From Cyanobium sp. CACIAM 14 (GTDB lineage Bacteria > Cyanobacteriota > Cyanobacteriia > PCC-6307 > Cyanobiaceae): 64,000 nucleotides of DNA. Below are positions 7,992-17,910 of this stretch, piece after piece (positions within the stretch are counted from its first letter, which is position 1; each line of letters begins with the position of its first letter). The translations under genes were made by a program, and so were the position numbers. The notes beneath the pieces are model-generated. The model was not told the origin of the DNA. It did not search any database and saw nothing but the letters and a program-made list of their open reading frames with translations. The stretch is taken from assembly GCA_000708525.1 (NCBI GenBank), contig JMRP01000001.1, positions 339,257 through 403,256 of the forward strand, in the 5' to 3' direction.

Positions 7992-9039
7992 ACACCCTGC
8001 CCCCTGGAGCGCTCACCACGACGAACCCGCTGTCCCCCAACCGGCCCCGCAGCCGACTGCCCCGGGTGAGCTGGCGGCTGGCCGGCCGCTGAAGGAGAAC
8101 GGCGCCATCGGCGGCGATCGCCTGGGTCTCCCAGTTCCAGGAACAGCTGTCGGCCTGAAGACTGGATGCTTCCTGCTGGATCACACAGCCGGAGGGGATG
8201 CTCACCAGCCGCTGGCCCGCATCCACCTGCAGGGCCTGGCCGCGGGCGCTGAGCCCCCCCTTCACCGCCGGATCCGAGAACTGCACCGGGGACCCGAGGT
8301 TGAACCGCTGTTTCAGGGTGTTGCCGCTCAGGGCGGTGGCGGTGAGGACCTGGGGGGGACGATCGGCCGGCGAACCGGGTGGCCGACGTTCTCCCAGGAT
8401 CGGACCGCGGGCGGTGAGGGCCCCGCTGCCCGGTTTCCACTCCACCTTGCCGACCGTGACGACGATCTGGGGGGCACCGGCGGGGTTGGCCTGGAACGGG
8501 TCGAAGGCGCTGGCCCAGCGCTGCAGGCGTGGCCGGCCCTGCAGCTCCAGGGTGTCCCTGTCGATCCGGAAGGTGGCCCGCTCGGCGGTGAGGCGGGTGT
8601 GGGGATCGAAGCCCTCCGGACCACGATCGATCTCCATCAGGTTCATCGCGGGCACCCAGCGCACCCGGGAGCCCTGGATCATGACCGGCGCATCCCCCAG
8701 CCGCTGCAGGCGGATGAGGCCCTCGAGCAGGATCACGGCCCCATCGTTGACAACCGTTCCCGTGCTGGACTCCAGCCGATAGGAGGCCTTGCCGTCGACA
8801 TAGATCACGCCACGGGGCTGGAGGGCCCTGGCGAGGCGGCGGCGCAGGTCGTAGCGGGCCTCCGGGCTGGTGAGTTCCCACTTCGGGCGGCCGAGCATGT
8901 CCTGCTGGCGAAGGTCGAGGGAGCGGAAGACGAAGGGGGTGGCGCTCTCCTCCCGCACCACCTGGGACCGGGCGCAGCCCGTCAGGAGCAGCAGCAGGAC
9001 CGCCAGGCGCCAGGGTCGTGCGAGGGCGGGAAGGGTCAA
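7909..9039 (-). CDS. lptC: LPS export ABC transporter periplasmic protein LptC (lipoprotein form)
   Basis: A 376-residue cyanobacterial-type LptC. The N-terminus has a short hydrophobic stretch and a lipobox (LLLTGCAR), predicting lipid attachment at about C22. The body contains repeated beta-strand jellyroll segments of the OstA/LptC fold, such as LTAERATFRIDRDTLELQG and LSARGQALQVDAGQR. It bridges lipopolysaccharide between the inner-membrane LptBFG and outer components. The start is TTG, overlapping the metG stop by four bases. The Pro-rich tail is antisense to the end of the b6f assembly gene. Confidence 0.85.
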   Translation of the reverse strand: MTLPALARPWRLAVLLLLLTGCARSQVVREESATPFVFRSLDLRQQDMLGRPKWELTSPEARYDLRRRLARALQPRGVIYVDGKASYRLESSTGTVVNDGAVILLEGLIRLQRLGDAPVMIQGSRVRWVPAMNLMEIDRGPEGFDPHTRLTAERATFRIDRDTLELQGRPRLQRWASAFDPFQANPAGAPQIVVTVGKVEWKPGSGALTARGPILGERRPPGSPADRPPQVLTATALSGNTLKQRFNLGSPVQFSDPAVKGGLSARGQALQVDAGQRLVSIPSGCVIQQEASSLQADSCSWNWETQAIAADGAVLLQRPASRQLTRGSRLRGRLGDSGFVVVSAPGGRVFSQFQVPPSKTAPRPAPPRPQPEPIRL

Positions 9040-10616
9040 AGGGGGGAATCCAGTTCCAGGCGGTGCATCACCGGGGTGGGCTCGGGCAGGGGCTGACCGC
9101 TGGCCAGCTTCCCCCAGTGTCGGGCCGCCGTCCAGGCGGATTCGGCCGGTGCAGGATCCTGCCCGGCGGCGGCAGAGCCCGGGAGCGTCGGCTGATCCAG
9201 CTGGGCGAGCATGCGGGCCGAAAGGTCCGGCAGGAGGGGGGCCAGCAGCAGGGCCACCCAGCGGCAGGTCTCCAGCACCGCGTAGAGGTCGGCGGCCACG
9301 GCGCCCCGTTCGGCCTCCACCTTGATGGCTTTCCAGGGGGCCCGGTCGTTGAGGAAACCGTTGGCGGCCTCCGCCAGCTGCAGGATCGCCGCCGCGGCGG
9401 CGCGGAAGTCCAGACGCTCCAAGGCACGGTCCACCTCCTCGCCACAGCTGTGGCAGTGCAGGGCCAGGGGGTGGTCGGCGGCGGCGGGGCCGGCCGGCGG
9501 CACCGCCCCCTCGAACCAGCGTCGCGCCATCGAGGAGGTGCGGTTGAGCAGATTGCCGATGGTGTTGGCCAGGTCATTGTTGACCAGGTCCATGAAGCGC
9601 TGCTGCTGGAAATCGCCGTCGTCGCCGAAGGGGATGTCCCGCAGCAGGTACCAGCGGACCGCGTCGGCGCCGCAGCGCTCCAGCAGCACCTCGGGATCGA
9701 GCACGTTGCCGAGCGACTTGCCCATCTTCTGGCCCTCCCGGGTGAGGAAGCCATGGCCGAACACCCGCTCCGGCAGCGGGAGGCCGGCCGAGAGCAGCAT
9801 CGCCGGCCAGTAGACGGCATGGAACCGCAGGATGTCCTTGCCGATCACATGCAGCTGGGCCGGCCAGCCCCGCGCCGCCAGCAGGTCAAGATCGGGGGGA
9901 TCCCCGGGGCGCAGCAGAGCCGAGAGGTAGCCCAGCAGAGCGTCGAACCAGACGTAGAACGTGTGCCCGCCATGACCCGGCACGGGGATGCCCCACGGCA
10001 GATCCAGTCGGGAAATGGAAAAGTCCCTGAGGCCGCCGGCGACGAAGTTTTCGATCTCGCGGCGCCTGGACCGCGGCGCAATGAAGCCGTCGCTGGCCAC
10101 CAGCCGCTCGATCTGACTCTGGTAGCGGGAGAGGCGGAAGAAGAGATTGGGCTCGTCGCGCCATTCCAGGGGCCGCAGGTGGATGGGGCACTGATGGTTC
10201 CCCTCCTGATGGGATTCCTCCTTGAACTCCTCGCAGGCAACGCAGTACCAGCCCCGCTGATGCGCCTCGATCACGTCACCGGCGGCTTCCACCCGGGCGA
10301 AGAACTGCTCGACGATGGCGCGGTGGAGGGGATCGGTGGTGCGGATGAAACGGTCATGGCTGATGCCCCAGCGGCGCCAGAGGTCGCGGTAGGCGCCGCT
10401 GATGGCATCGCAATGGGCCTGGGGGGTGAGCCCGGCGGCCTCCGCCGATCGCTGGATCTTCAGACCGTGTTCGTCGCAGCCGGTGATGAAGGTCACCAGT
10501 TCGCCGCGCAGGCGGTGGAAGCGGGCGATGCTGTCGCAGGCGATGGTGGTGTAGGTGCTGCCGAGGTGGGCGCGGTCGTTGACGTAATAGAGGGGGGTGG
10601 TGAGGGTATAGGTCAT
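9036..10616 (-). CDS. metG: methionyl-tRNA synthetase
   Basis: A 526-residue class I synthetase charging tRNA-Met. The HIGH-like motif is HLGS in VNDRAHLGSTYTT at residues 12-17, and the KMSKS loop is KMGKSLGN near residue 300. Cysteines in WYCVACEEF and HQCPIH resemble a knuckle of the connective domain. FYVWFDALLGYLSAL and HVIGKDILRFHAVYW are conserved catalytic-domain blocks. The frame runs upstream, but ATG at 10614-10616 gives the usual MTYTLTTPLYYVN start. It lacks a C-terminal EMAP dimerisation domain. Confidence 0.96.
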   Translation of the reverse strand: MTYTLTTPLYYVNDRAHLGSTYTTIACDSIARFHRLRGELVTFITGCDEHGLKIQRSAEAAGLTPQAHCDAISGAYRDLWRRWGISHDRFIRTTDPLHRAIVEQFFARVEAAGDVIEAHQRGWYCVACEEFKEESHQEGNHQCPIHLRPLEWRDEPNLFFRLSRYQSQIERLVASDGFIAPRSRRREIENFVAGGLRDFSISRLDLPWGIPVPGHGGHTFYVWFDALLGYLSALLRPGDPPDLDLLAARGWPAQLHVIGKDILRFHAVYWPAMLLSAGLPLPERVFGHGFLTREGQKMGKSLGNVLDPEVLLERCGADAVRWYLLRDIPFGDDGDFQQQRFMDLVNNDLANTIGNLLNRTSSMARRWFEGAVPPAGPAAADHPLALHCHSCGEEVDRALERLDFRAAAAAILQLAEAANGFLNDRAPWKAIKVEAERGAVAADLYAVLETCRWVALLLAPLLPDLSARMLAQLDQPTLPGSAAAGQDPAPAESAWTAARHWGKLASGQPLPEPTPVMHRLELDSPL

Positions 10617-10761
10617 CGGGGATCGACGGCGGCTGGGCCCAGCGGCGGATCGGGAGGTGGTCCCGCAACGCCGCCGGGCCTGGGCCAGGGGGCCGGATCC
10701 TAGCCGTGGCCCCTCCGGCGTCCCTGCCCGCCGCCGAGGGTCAGGGGCTCGGTACGCTGCT

Positions 10762-12807
10762 CTAGGCGCTGGCGGTGAGACGCAGCAGGTCGCGCAGGGA
10801 ATCCACCTGCAGCAGCCGCACCAGCACTTCGTCACCGGGGGCGGGCGTGTCATGGCATTCGGCCGCCAGATCCATGGCCATGTCCTCCAGATGCACCAGG
10901 CCGAGCCGGTCCTGGGGCCGCAGCCAGCGCAGGAAGAGGCCCCGCCACTGGTGCTGCTGCTGCTGCTCGAACCAGACCTGCTGCCAGTGACGCTGGTCTT
11001 CCCGGGCGATCCGCTGGCCCTGGCGCACCGCCCCGTCCAGCTCGCTCAGCAGGGCACCGAGGTCGGCCTCCGTCAGAGGCGGCTGGCCCTGCCGCTGGGC
11101 CTGCAACTGGCGCTGGACCAACAGATCGCCGTAGCGGCGGATCGGCGAGGTGGCCTGCACGTAGCTCTCCAGGCCAAGGGAGAAATGGGGAGCCGGCGAG
11201 GTGCCGAGATGGCTGCGGCTGAGGCAGCGCTTGATGGCCGCGTTGCGCACCGGACCGGGCGGCAGCCGCTCTAGTTCCTCGGCGGGAGGGAGCTCCACCG
11301 GCAGCTGGCTGCGATAGGGCAGTGCCAGCCCGTGCTCCTGCCCATGACGGGCGATCACCGCACCGGCGAGAATCATCGCTTCGGCCACCATCCGGCGGGA
11401 GGGTGACGGCTCGGTGATCTCCAGCAGGGCGTGCTCGCCGTCGCCGCGAACCCTCCCCTCCGGCTGATCGAGGTTGAGGGCTCCCCTGGCCATGCGCCAG
11501 CGGCGGCGGAGCTCCATCAGGCCGTGGATCTCAGCCAGGTGGCGCTCCTGGGGCGGCGCCAGCTCGATCAGCTCATCGGCATCCGCATAGCTGAGGCGGT
11601 AGGCGGGCTTCACCCAGCTGCGCTCGACCCCCGCCGCCGCCACCGAACCGTCCTCCGCCAGCTCCACCCAGACGCTCCAGGCCGGGCAGCGCGCTGCCGG
11701 ACGCAGGCTGAGGGGGCCGGTGCTGAGGATCTCGGGGAACATCGGCAGGGGGCCCCTGGCCAGGTAGAGACTGCTGCCGCGGCGGCGGGCCTCCAGATCG
11801 AGGGGACTGTCCGTTGCGACCAGGCGCCCGGGATCGGCGATGTGGATCCAGAGCCGCCCCGTTCCTTGCAGGCGGGCCTCCAGGGAGAGACCGTCATCGA
11901 TGTCCCGGGTGTCGTCGTCATCGATGGTGACGGTGTGCAGCCCCGTGAGATCCAGGCGGTGTTCGTCTCCCGGCTGAGGAGCTTCGCAGAGGTCCACCAG
12001 TCTGCGGGCCTCGGCCTCGAGCTCCTCCGCGAATCCTCCATGCCAGATGGAGGTCTCCATCGACGGAAGATGGTGACGCTCCCACTGGGCCAGATCCACG
12101 AGCAGGTGGCGGATCGAGGCGGCGTCCGCATGGCAGTGGGCCGCCTGCAGGGCGTGCTGCAGATCGTCGGGGAGGGGGTGGCCGCAGACCCCACCGGCCC
12201 AGTCGCGCAGCAGCTGCAGCTGCTCGAGCTGCTCGGGCTCCAGATCCTCGACGTGCACCGGCCGCCGCTGGCGGAGGGCCTCCTGCCAGCGACGCCGCCG
12301 GTGTTCACGCAACCGCTGGCGGCGAGCGTCCCGCCGCAGCCTGTGAACATCCACCAGGGAGCGGGCTTCAACTCGCTCCTGGCGCCAGCGAAACAGGGTC
12401 TGGGACCCCTGCAGCCAGAGCCAGCAGGCGGCGGTCTGGGCGGGATCGGCGCAATCCCCTACGAGATCCACGAAGTCGGGGAGGCTGAGGGAGACGGACT
12501 CCTGGACCAGAAGCAACCAGGCCGCCCCCGCCTCCCTCGGGCGCGGGGCAGCCTGTTGCAGACGCTCCGGACTCAGCTCCCAGGGCACCTGGGAGAGCCG
12601 GCAGGGCGGTGGCTGCTCCGCCGGGGGGGAGGCCAGCAGGTCAAGCTGGCGGGCGCCCCGCTGGACGGGCCGGGCCTCGAAGCCGGCCCTGAGGTCGAGG
12701 CGACCGCCCTTCTCGCCCACCACGACGGCCAGCTGGGGCCGGCTGTCGTCCTGGATCCCGACCAGATCGCCCGCCCTGAAGCGCCGGGAGGCCGCCGTGG
12801 CTGGCAA
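10762..12807 (-). CDS. RNB-domain exoribonuclease (RNase II/R family)
   Basis: A 681-residue hydrolytic 3'-5' exoribonuclease. The catalytic RNB domain begins near residue 285. The metal-binding acidic cluster is at 296-305 (D296 to D299, then D302, D304, D305 in a TIDDDDTRDIDDG block). FPEILSTGPLSLRP, SYVQATSPIRRYGDLLVQRQL and a C-terminal S1-like beta segment follow. It is one of two RNB types seen in cyanobacteria and is shorter than RNase R, so I give no symbol. The TTG start at 12807 follows the rpsR stop after one base. Confidence 0.88.
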   Translation of the reverse strand: MPATAASRRFRAGDLVGIQDDSRPQLAVVVGEKGGRLDLRAGFEARPVQRGARQLDLLASPPAEQPPPCRLSQVPWELSPERLQQAAPRPREAGAAWLLLVQESVSLSLPDFVDLVGDCADPAQTAACWLWLQGSQTLFRWRQERVEARSLVDVHRLRRDARRQRLREHRRRRWQEALRQRRPVHVEDLEPEQLEQLQLLRDWAGGVCGHPLPDDLQHALQAAHCHADAASIRHLLVDLAQWERHHLPSMETSIWHGGFAEELEAEARRLVDLCEAPQPGDEHRLDLTGLHTVTIDDDDTRDIDDGLSLEARLQGTGRLWIHIADPGRLVATDSPLDLEARRRGSSLYLARGPLPMFPEILSTGPLSLRPAARCPAWSVWVELAEDGSVAAAGVERSWVKPAYRLSYADADELIELAPPQERHLAEIHGLMELRRRWRMARGALNLDQPEGRVRGDGEHALLEITEPSPSRRMVAEAMILAGAVIARHGQEHGLALPYRSQLPVELPPAEELERLPPGPVRNAAIKRCLSRSHLGTSPAPHFSLGLESYVQATSPIRRYGDLLVQRQLQAQRQGQPPLTEADLGALLSELDGAVRQGQRIAREDQRHWQQVWFEQQQQHQWRGLFLRWLRPQDRLGLVHLEDMAMDLAAECHDTPAPGDEVLVRLLQVDSLRDLLRLTASA

Positions 12808-12808
12808 C

Positions 12809-13030
12809 TCAGCCTTCGGGGTTCACGAAGGGAAGCAGCGCCACGATGCGGGCGCGCTTGACGGCCGTGGTGAGGTCGCGCTGCTGCTTGGCCGTCAGGC
12901 CAGTGAGGCGCCGGGGCAGGATCTTGCCGCGCTCGGTGATGAACTTCTTGAGCAGATCGACGTCCTTGTAGTCGATCGGGTCACCGGGCTTGATCGGCGA
13001 CAGGCGTTTCTTGAAGAAGGAACTGGACAT
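12809..13030 (-). CDS. rpsR: 30S ribosomal protein S18
   Basis: A 73-residue protein with the S18 core: [36 protein letters not shown] and [13 protein letters not shown]. The start ATG is at 13028-13030; the open frame upstream of it is not part of the protein. It follows rpmG by 91 bases on the same strand, the usual cyanobacterial rpmG-rpsR pair, and is followed immediately by the exoribonuclease gene. Confidence 0.97.
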   Translation of the reverse strand: MSSSFFKKRLSPIKPGDPIDYKDVDLLKKFITERGKILPRRLTGLTAKQQRDLTTAVKRARIVALLPFVNPEG

Positions 13031-13121
13031 GGCGGGGAACGGAGGAATCGAGGGGGGAAGCGGGCTGCGACTGCAGGATCCGGGGGCTGTCAGGCGAGGG
13101 GCTTCGCTGGGAAAGCGGACC

Positions 13122-13316
13122 TCACTTGATCTCCTTGTGGACGGTGGAGGCGTTGCAGTGGGGGCAGAACTTCTTGAGTTCGATCCGTTCGGTGGTGTTG
13201 CGGCGGTTCTTCTGGGTGGTGTACCGGGACACACCAGGGGACCGCTTGGCGGGGTTGGACCGGCATTCGGTGCACTCGAGGGTGATCACCAGCCGGACGC
13301 CCTTGTTCTTGGCCAT
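13122..13316 (-). CDS. rpmG: 50S ribosomal protein L33
   Basis: A 64-residue L33 of the cysteine-containing type: CTECRS and CPHCNAS supply the two zinc-knuckle CxxC pairs, with [19 protein letters not shown] between them. The ATG at 13314-13316 is preceded by a divergent spacer of 112 bases shared with pheT. It leads the rpmG-rpsR-exoribonuclease run. Confidence 0.97.
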   Translation of the reverse strand: MAKNKGVRLVITLECTECRSNPAKRSPGVSRYTTQKNRRNTTERIELKKFCPHCNASTVHKEIK

Positions 13317-13428
13317 GGAAGGACGTTGCTCCGCTTGTGCGTTGCAGTGAGACGATCCAGCACCTTACCTCCCGGTGGGAGAGGCACAGCCCGTTCCTTA
13401 AGGTGGGGAGCTGCGTGCACTGGATTCG

Positions 13429-15885
13429 ATGCGGGTTTCGCTCCAATGGCTGCGGGAGCTGGTCAGCGTCGAGCCGGAGTGCCTCGATCCGGAGACACTG
13501 GCGGAACGGCTGTCGATCGCCGGCTTCGAGGTGGAGGCCATCGAGGATCTGGCGGCCCGTGCCGCCGGGGTCGTGGTGGGCTACGTCGAGGAGCGCCGAC
13601 CCCATCCCAATGCCGACAAGCTGAGTGTCTGCAGGGTGGCCGTGGGCAGCGGCGAGCCCCTGCAGATCGTCTGCGGCGCAGCGAACGTGCGCGAGGGACT
13701 GCACGTGCCGGTGGCCCTGGTGGGCAGCACGCTCCCGGCGGTGGGCCTGACCATCAAGCCGGCGGAACTGCGGGGCGTGGCCAGCAGCGGCATGATCTGC
13801 TCCCTCAGGGAACTCGGCCTCGACGACGGCAGCGACGGCATCGCCGAACTGGACGGGCTGCTGGAGACCGTGCCACCCCTGGGCACCCCCGTGGGGCCCA
13901 GCCTCGGCCTCGACGATCAGGTGCTGGAACTGGCCATCACCGCCAACCGTCCCGACGGGCTGTCGATGCGTGGCATCGCCCGCGAAGTGGCGGCCCTCAG
14001 CGGCGGCAGCACCCGCTTCCCCCCTGACGCCGCCGCGGTGCCGGCCGAACCTCTGGCGGCGACCCCCGCCGACCTGAAGGCCATGGAGGCCGGTGGCCTC
14101 TTTAGCCTCACGGCCCTGACCGGAGTGCGGGTCGGTCCTTCGCCGGCATGGTTGCGTCAGCGGCTGGAGCGGGCCGGCGTCCGTCCGATCAACAACGTGG
14201 TGGACATCACCAATCTGGTGATGCTCGAGACCGGCCAGCCCCTGCATGCCTTCGACCGGGAACGCCTGGCGGACCTCGGCGGCGGGGAAGCTCAGCCGGG
14301 ACGCATCGGCCTGCGCCAGGGCCGGAGCGGCGAAGCCTTCGTCGCTCTCGACGGACAGGAGCGCAGGCTCGGCGAAGAGAACCTGGTGGTGACCTACGCC
14401 GACCACCCCATCGCTCTTGCCGGGGTGATGGGGGGCCTCGGTGAGGCCGTGAACGAGGCCACCAGCAGCATCTGGCTGGAAGCGGCGGTCTTCGCCCCGG
14501 AGGCAGTGCGCCGCTCCGCCCGCAGTGCGGGTCTGCGCACGGAGGCCTGCAGCCGCTTCGAGAAGGGCGTGCCCTCCGCGATCACTCTGGCGGCCGCCGA
14601 CCGGGCCGTCGGGCTGCTCCAGGATCTGGCCGGTGCCCGGGTGGAAGGTCGCTGGCTGCACCGGCGGCCAGCCGAACCTCCACCCGACCTTGTCCTGCGT
14701 CGCTCCGCCCTCCACAACCTGCTGGGTCCACTGGTGGTGGAAGGGGAGGAGATCGATCTGGACGATGGACGCATCACCTCCACTCTCGAAGCCCTCGGCT
14801 GCGCGCTCGAGCCCGCCGAGGAAGGCTGGAGCGTGCGGATTCCTCCGGAGCGGGCCAGGGACCTGAAACGGGAGGTGGACCTGATCGAGGAGGTGGCCCG
14901 GCTGGTGGGCTACGACCGCTTCGCCTCCCATCTCCCCGATCCCCTGGTGGCCGGGGGACTGGAGCCCGCCCAGCAGCTGGAACGCCGCCTGCGCCGTTCC
15001 CTGTGCGCGGCAGGCCTGCAGGAGATCTGTTCCCTCTCGCTGGTGGCGGGGGCGCCGGGCCGGGTGCCTCTGGCCAATCCGCTGCTCGCCGACTACGGCC
15101 ATCTGCGGGACAACCTGCACCAGGAACTGCTGCAGGCCGCCCGGCGGAACCTGCAGGCCTCCCTGCCGGGCTTCTGGGGCTTCGAGATCGGCCGGGTGTT
15201 TCCCGGCAGCGCCGACGGGGATGGCGGGGGCCCTGCGGAGACCACTCTGCTGGTGGGGGTGATCGCCGGCGAACGCCGCAGCGAACGCTGGCGCAGCTCC
15301 GGCAAGCCCGGTCCGCCGGATTACTTCCAGGCCCGGGGGGCGCTGCAGGCAGGGCTCGAGCCGCTGCGGCTGACGGTGGAGGACCGCCCCTGGAGCGAGC
15401 TGCCCCTGCTGCACCCCGGTCGGGCCGCCCGGCTGCTGGTGGAAGGCCGGCCCGTGGGCTGGTTCGGCCAGCTCCACCCCTCTGAAGCCGAAGCACTGGA
15501 TCTGCCCTCGGCCGCCTACGTCTTCGAGCTGGTGCTTGAGCCGCTCCTCACGGCCGGCACCCGCCGCAACCGCTGGCAGGCGACCTTCCGTCCGTTCCCC
15601 ACCGTGCCGGCCTCCGAGCGGGACCTGGCCCTGGTGGTGCCCGCGGACACCACCGCTGCGGCCCTGCTCGCGACGATCCGCAAGGCGGGTCGGCCCCTGC
15701 TGGAGCAGGCCGAACTGATCGACCGCTACGAAGGCTCCCAGGTGCAGGAAGGTCACTGCAGCCAGGCCTTCCGCCTGCGCTATCGCGACAGCAGCCGCAC
15801 CCTCACGGACGAGGAGGTGGAGGCGGCCCATCGGCAGGTGCGCGAGGCGCTGGAACGTCAGTTCGGGGCCGAGCAGCGTCGCTAG
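13429..15885 (+). CDS. pheT: phenylalanyl-tRNA synthetase beta subunit
   Basis: An 818-residue bacterial PheT. Residues 1-38 form the N-terminal helix. A tRNA-binding OB fold lies at about 39-150 (HPNADKLSVCRV), the B3/B4 editing domain at about 210-390 (INNVVDITNLVMLETGQPLHAFD), the B5 domain at about 405-485 and the catalytic-like core to about 700. The C-terminal FDX-ACB anticodon-binding domain covers about 725-818 (FPTVPASERDLALVV). It pairs with PheS, which is not in the window. The 3' end overlaps the convergent rRNA methyltransferase gene by four bases. Confidence 0.97.
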   Translation: MRVSLQWLRELVSVEPECLDPETLAERLSIAGFEVEAIEDLAARAAGVVVGYVEERRPHPNADKLSVCRVAVGSGEPLQIVCGAANVREGLHVPVALVGSTLPAVGLTIKPAELRGVASSGMICSLRELGLDDGSDGIAELDGLLETVPPLGTPVGPSLGLDDQVLELAITANRPDGLSMRGIAREVAALSGGSTRFPPDAAAVPAEPLAATPADLKAMEAGGLFSLTALTGVRVGPSPAWLRQRLERAGVRPINNVVDITNLVMLETGQPLHAFDRERLADLGGGEAQPGRIGLRQGRSGEAFVALDGQERRLGEENLVVTYADHPIALAGVMGGLGEAVNEATSSIWLEAAVFAPEAVRRSARSAGLRTEACSRFEKGVPSAITLAAADRAVGLLQDLAGARVEGRWLHRRPAEPPPDLVLRRSALHNLLGPLVVEGEEIDLDDGRITSTLEALGCALEPAEEGWSVRIPPERARDLKREVDLIEEVARLVGYDRFASHLPDPLVAGGLEPAQQLERRLRRSLCAAGLQEICSLSLVAGAPGRVPLANPLLADYGHLRDNLHQELLQAARRNLQASLPGFWGFEIGRVFPGSADGDGGGPAETTLLVGVIAGERRSERWRSSGKPGPPDYFQARGALQAGLEPLRLTVEDRPWSELPLLHPGRAARLLVEGRPVGWFGQLHPSEAEALDLPSAAYVFELVLEPLLTAGTRRNRWQATFRPFPTVPASERDLALVVPADTTAAALLATIRKAGRPLLEQAELIDRYEGSQVQEGHCSQAFRLRYRDSSRTLTDEEVEAAHRQVREALERQFGAEQRR

Positions 15886-17252
15886 ATCCGCTGGAGGGCC
15901 GCCAGGGCCTCCACGTGCGCGGTGTTGGGGAAGAAGTCGACCGGCTGCACCCACTGGAGCCGGTAGGTGCCCGACCCGCACAGCTGGGCCAGGTCGCGCG
16001 CCAGGGAAGCGGGATCACAGCTGATGTAGGCGATGCGGGGAGGCGGTAGGGCCAGGATCGCGGCGACCGCGGCAGGGCTGAGGCCCTTGCGGGGCGGGTC
16101 GAGCACCAGGGCCTCGACCCCTTCCAGCCGTTCCTGCAACGCCTGCGGCACGTCGGCCTGCTCGAACCGGACCCGCTCCTCCAGCTGGTTGGCAGCGGCA
16201 TTCAGACGGGCCATGGCGACCGCCCGGGGATGCAGCTCCAGACCGTGCACCTGCCAGCCGGCGGCGGCGAGGGGCAGGCTGTAGGTGCCGATGCCGCAGT
16301 AGGCATCGAGCAGGAGACTCCTTCCGAGGCCGGAGCCAAGGGCCTCCCTGAGGCTGGGAATCAGCCGTTCCGCCTGGCGGGTGTTGACCTGGAAGAAGGT
16401 GTCGGCAGCGATGCGCAGACGGAGGCCGGCAAAGGTCTCGTGGATCCAGCCCCTCCCCACGATCGTACGGGTCTCTTCCCCCATCAGCCGATTGGTGGGC
16501 AGGGGCTGGAGGTTGAGACAGACCCCCACCAGATCGGGCCAGCGCCGCCGCCAGTCCGTGGCGAGTTCCACCAGACCCGGCAGGTCGGGATGGCTGCTGA
16601 TCAGGGTGATCAGCAGCTCGCCCGTCGCGGCGCCCACCCGCAGCCCCAGGTGGCGAAGGCCAGCCTCCTGGCCCGCGTCGGCGCCCCCCCCATGGCGATC
16701 CACGGGCCAGTCGGTGGCCTCCAGATCGGCCTTGAGCGGGGCGATCAGGGCGTCGATGCGCGGATCCAGCACCGGACAGCGGGCCATGTTGACGATCCGG
16801 TGGGAGCCGCGCCGGTAGAACCCTGCGCGGAGCCTGCCATCGGCGCTGCGCTCGAGGGGGATCAGGGCGCGGTTGCGGTAGCCGAGGGTGGTCTCGGCGG
16901 CCAGCAGCGGGCGAACGGGACAGGACAGTCCACCGATGCGCGCCAGGGTCTGCTCCAGGCCATGCTGCTTCCACTGGACTTCGGCGCTGTCCTCGAGGGG
17001 CTGAAGGCTGCAGCCGCCGCAGTTGTCGGCAAGGATGCAGGGGGAGCGCCGGCGCTGGGGAGAGGGATCGATCAGCCGCTCCAGCTGACCCACCAGATGG
17101 CGGCGAGCCAGAGCGGTGAGCCGCACCTGGACGGTGTCCCCCGGCAGGGCGCCGCTGACGAAGACCACCTGCCCCTGATGGCGAGCCACGCCCTGCCCCT
17201 CATGACCCAGATCGGTGATCGCCAGCTCCAGCCTCTCTCCCACCGCGGCCAT
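15882..17252 (-). CDS. rlmD: 23S rRNA (uracil-5-)-methyltransferase, RlmD type
   Basis: A 456-residue RumA/TrmA-family enzyme. An N-terminal TRAM domain (about 5-62) is followed by the Fe-S cysteines C72, C78 and C81 and a fourth near residue 158 in MARCPVLDP. SAM-binding motif LLDAYCGIGTYSLP, motif LVLDPPRKGL and the catalytic cysteine in YISCDPASLARD are all present, as is the ending DFFPNTAHVEALA. It makes m5U in 23S rRNA, probably at U1939; whether it also modifies U747 (RlmCD type) cannot be told from sequence. Confidence 0.93.
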   Translation of the reverse strand: MAAVGERLELAITDLGHEGQGVARHQGQVVFVSGALPGDTVQVRLTALARRHLVGQLERLIDPSPQRRRSPCILADNCGGCSLQPLEDSAEVQWKQHGLEQTLARIGGLSCPVRPLLAAETTLGYRNRALIPLERSADGRLRAGFYRRGSHRIVNMARCPVLDPRIDALIAPLKADLEATDWPVDRHGGGADAGQEAGLRHLGLRVGAATGELLITLISSHPDLPGLVELATDWRRRWPDLVGVCLNLQPLPTNRLMGEETRTIVGRGWIHETFAGLRLRIAADTFFQVNTRQAERLIPSLREALGSGLGRSLLLDAYCGIGTYSLPLAAAGWQVHGLELHPRAVAMARLNAAANQLEERVRFEQADVPQALQERLEGVEALVLDPPRKGLSPAAVAAILALPPPRIAYISCDPASLARDLAQLCGSGTYRLQWVQPVDFFPNTAHVEALAALQRI

Positions 17253-17374
17253 CGGCCTTCCACGCCACTGCTGAGACGTTATCGGTGGTCGTGCGAAGGG
17301 GCGTTACACCTTGCAGCCAGGGGCCAGGCAGAGGGTTCACGCTCGATAGGATGCCGCCGACTGTGGTCGCTGCT

Positions 17375-17869
17375 ATGAGCGTCGTTCGCGATCTGATCCT
17401 CCAGGCCGATGATCAGCTCCGCTATCCCACGAGCGGCGAGCTGCGCTCGATGGTGGAGTTCCTCAGCGGTGGCGCCCGCCGTCTGTCGGTGGTGCGGGTG
17501 CTGACCGACAACGAAAGGAAGATCGTCGCCGAAGCCTCGAAGCAGCTGTTCCTGCGCAAACCCGACTACGTCGCCCCGGGGGGCAACGCCTTCGGCCAGA
17601 AGCAGCGCGCCCAGTGCCTGCGGGATTTCAGCTGGTACCTGCGCCTTGTCACCTACGGAGTTCTGGCCGGCAGCACCGAACTGATCCAGCAGATCGGTCT
17701 GGTGGGGGCCCGTGAGATGTACAACAGCCTCGGCGTCCCTCTGCCCGGCATGGTGGAAGCGATGCGTACCCTCAAGGAGGCCTCCATGGTGCTGCTGGGC
17801 AGCGAGGAAGCGGCCCTGGCCGCGCCGTACTTCGACTTCCTCATCCAGGGGATGCAGACCTCCACCTGA
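17375..17869 (+). CDS. apcD: allophycocyanin alpha-B subunit (terminal emitter)
   Basis: A 164-residue phycobiliprotein. ADDQLRYPTSGEL, RKPDYVAPGGNAFGQKQRA and APYFDFLIQGM follow ApcD rather than ApcA. The phycocyanobilin attachment site is C81 in QCLRDFSWYLRL. ApcD is a low-energy emitter in the phycobilisome core that passes energy to photosystem I and II chlorophyll. Start ATG is at 17375-17377; the upstream frame is not conserved-looking. It stands alone, followed by 1.2 kb without a gene. Confidence 0.96.
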   Translation: MSVVRDLILQADDQLRYPTSGELRSMVEFLSGGARRLSVVRVLTDNERKIVAEASKQLFLRKPDYVAPGGNAFGQKQRAQCLRDFSWYLRLVTYGVLAGSTELIQQIGLVGAREMYNSLGVPLPGMVEAMRTLKEASMVLLGSEEAALAAPYFDFLIQGMQTST

Positions 17870-17877
17870 GCGCAGGC

Positions 17878-17891
17878 GTCTCGGTCGAGAC
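17878..17891. terminator. hairpin just after apcD
   Basis: GTCTCG at 17878-17883 and CGAGAC at 17886-17891 form a short perfect stem eight bases past the apcD stop codon. No T-run follows. It may end apcD transcription or protect its 3' end. It uses the same GTCTC/GAGAC word as the repeats further on. Confidence 0.35.
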
Positions 17892-17910
17892 ACACCGCTG
17901 GACTTGCGGC

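Noticed and set aside
13090..15981. A 963-codon open frame covering pheT, rpmG and part of the methyltransferase gene
   Set aside because: It contains the genuine pheT and rpmG in other frames and has no recognisable domain.
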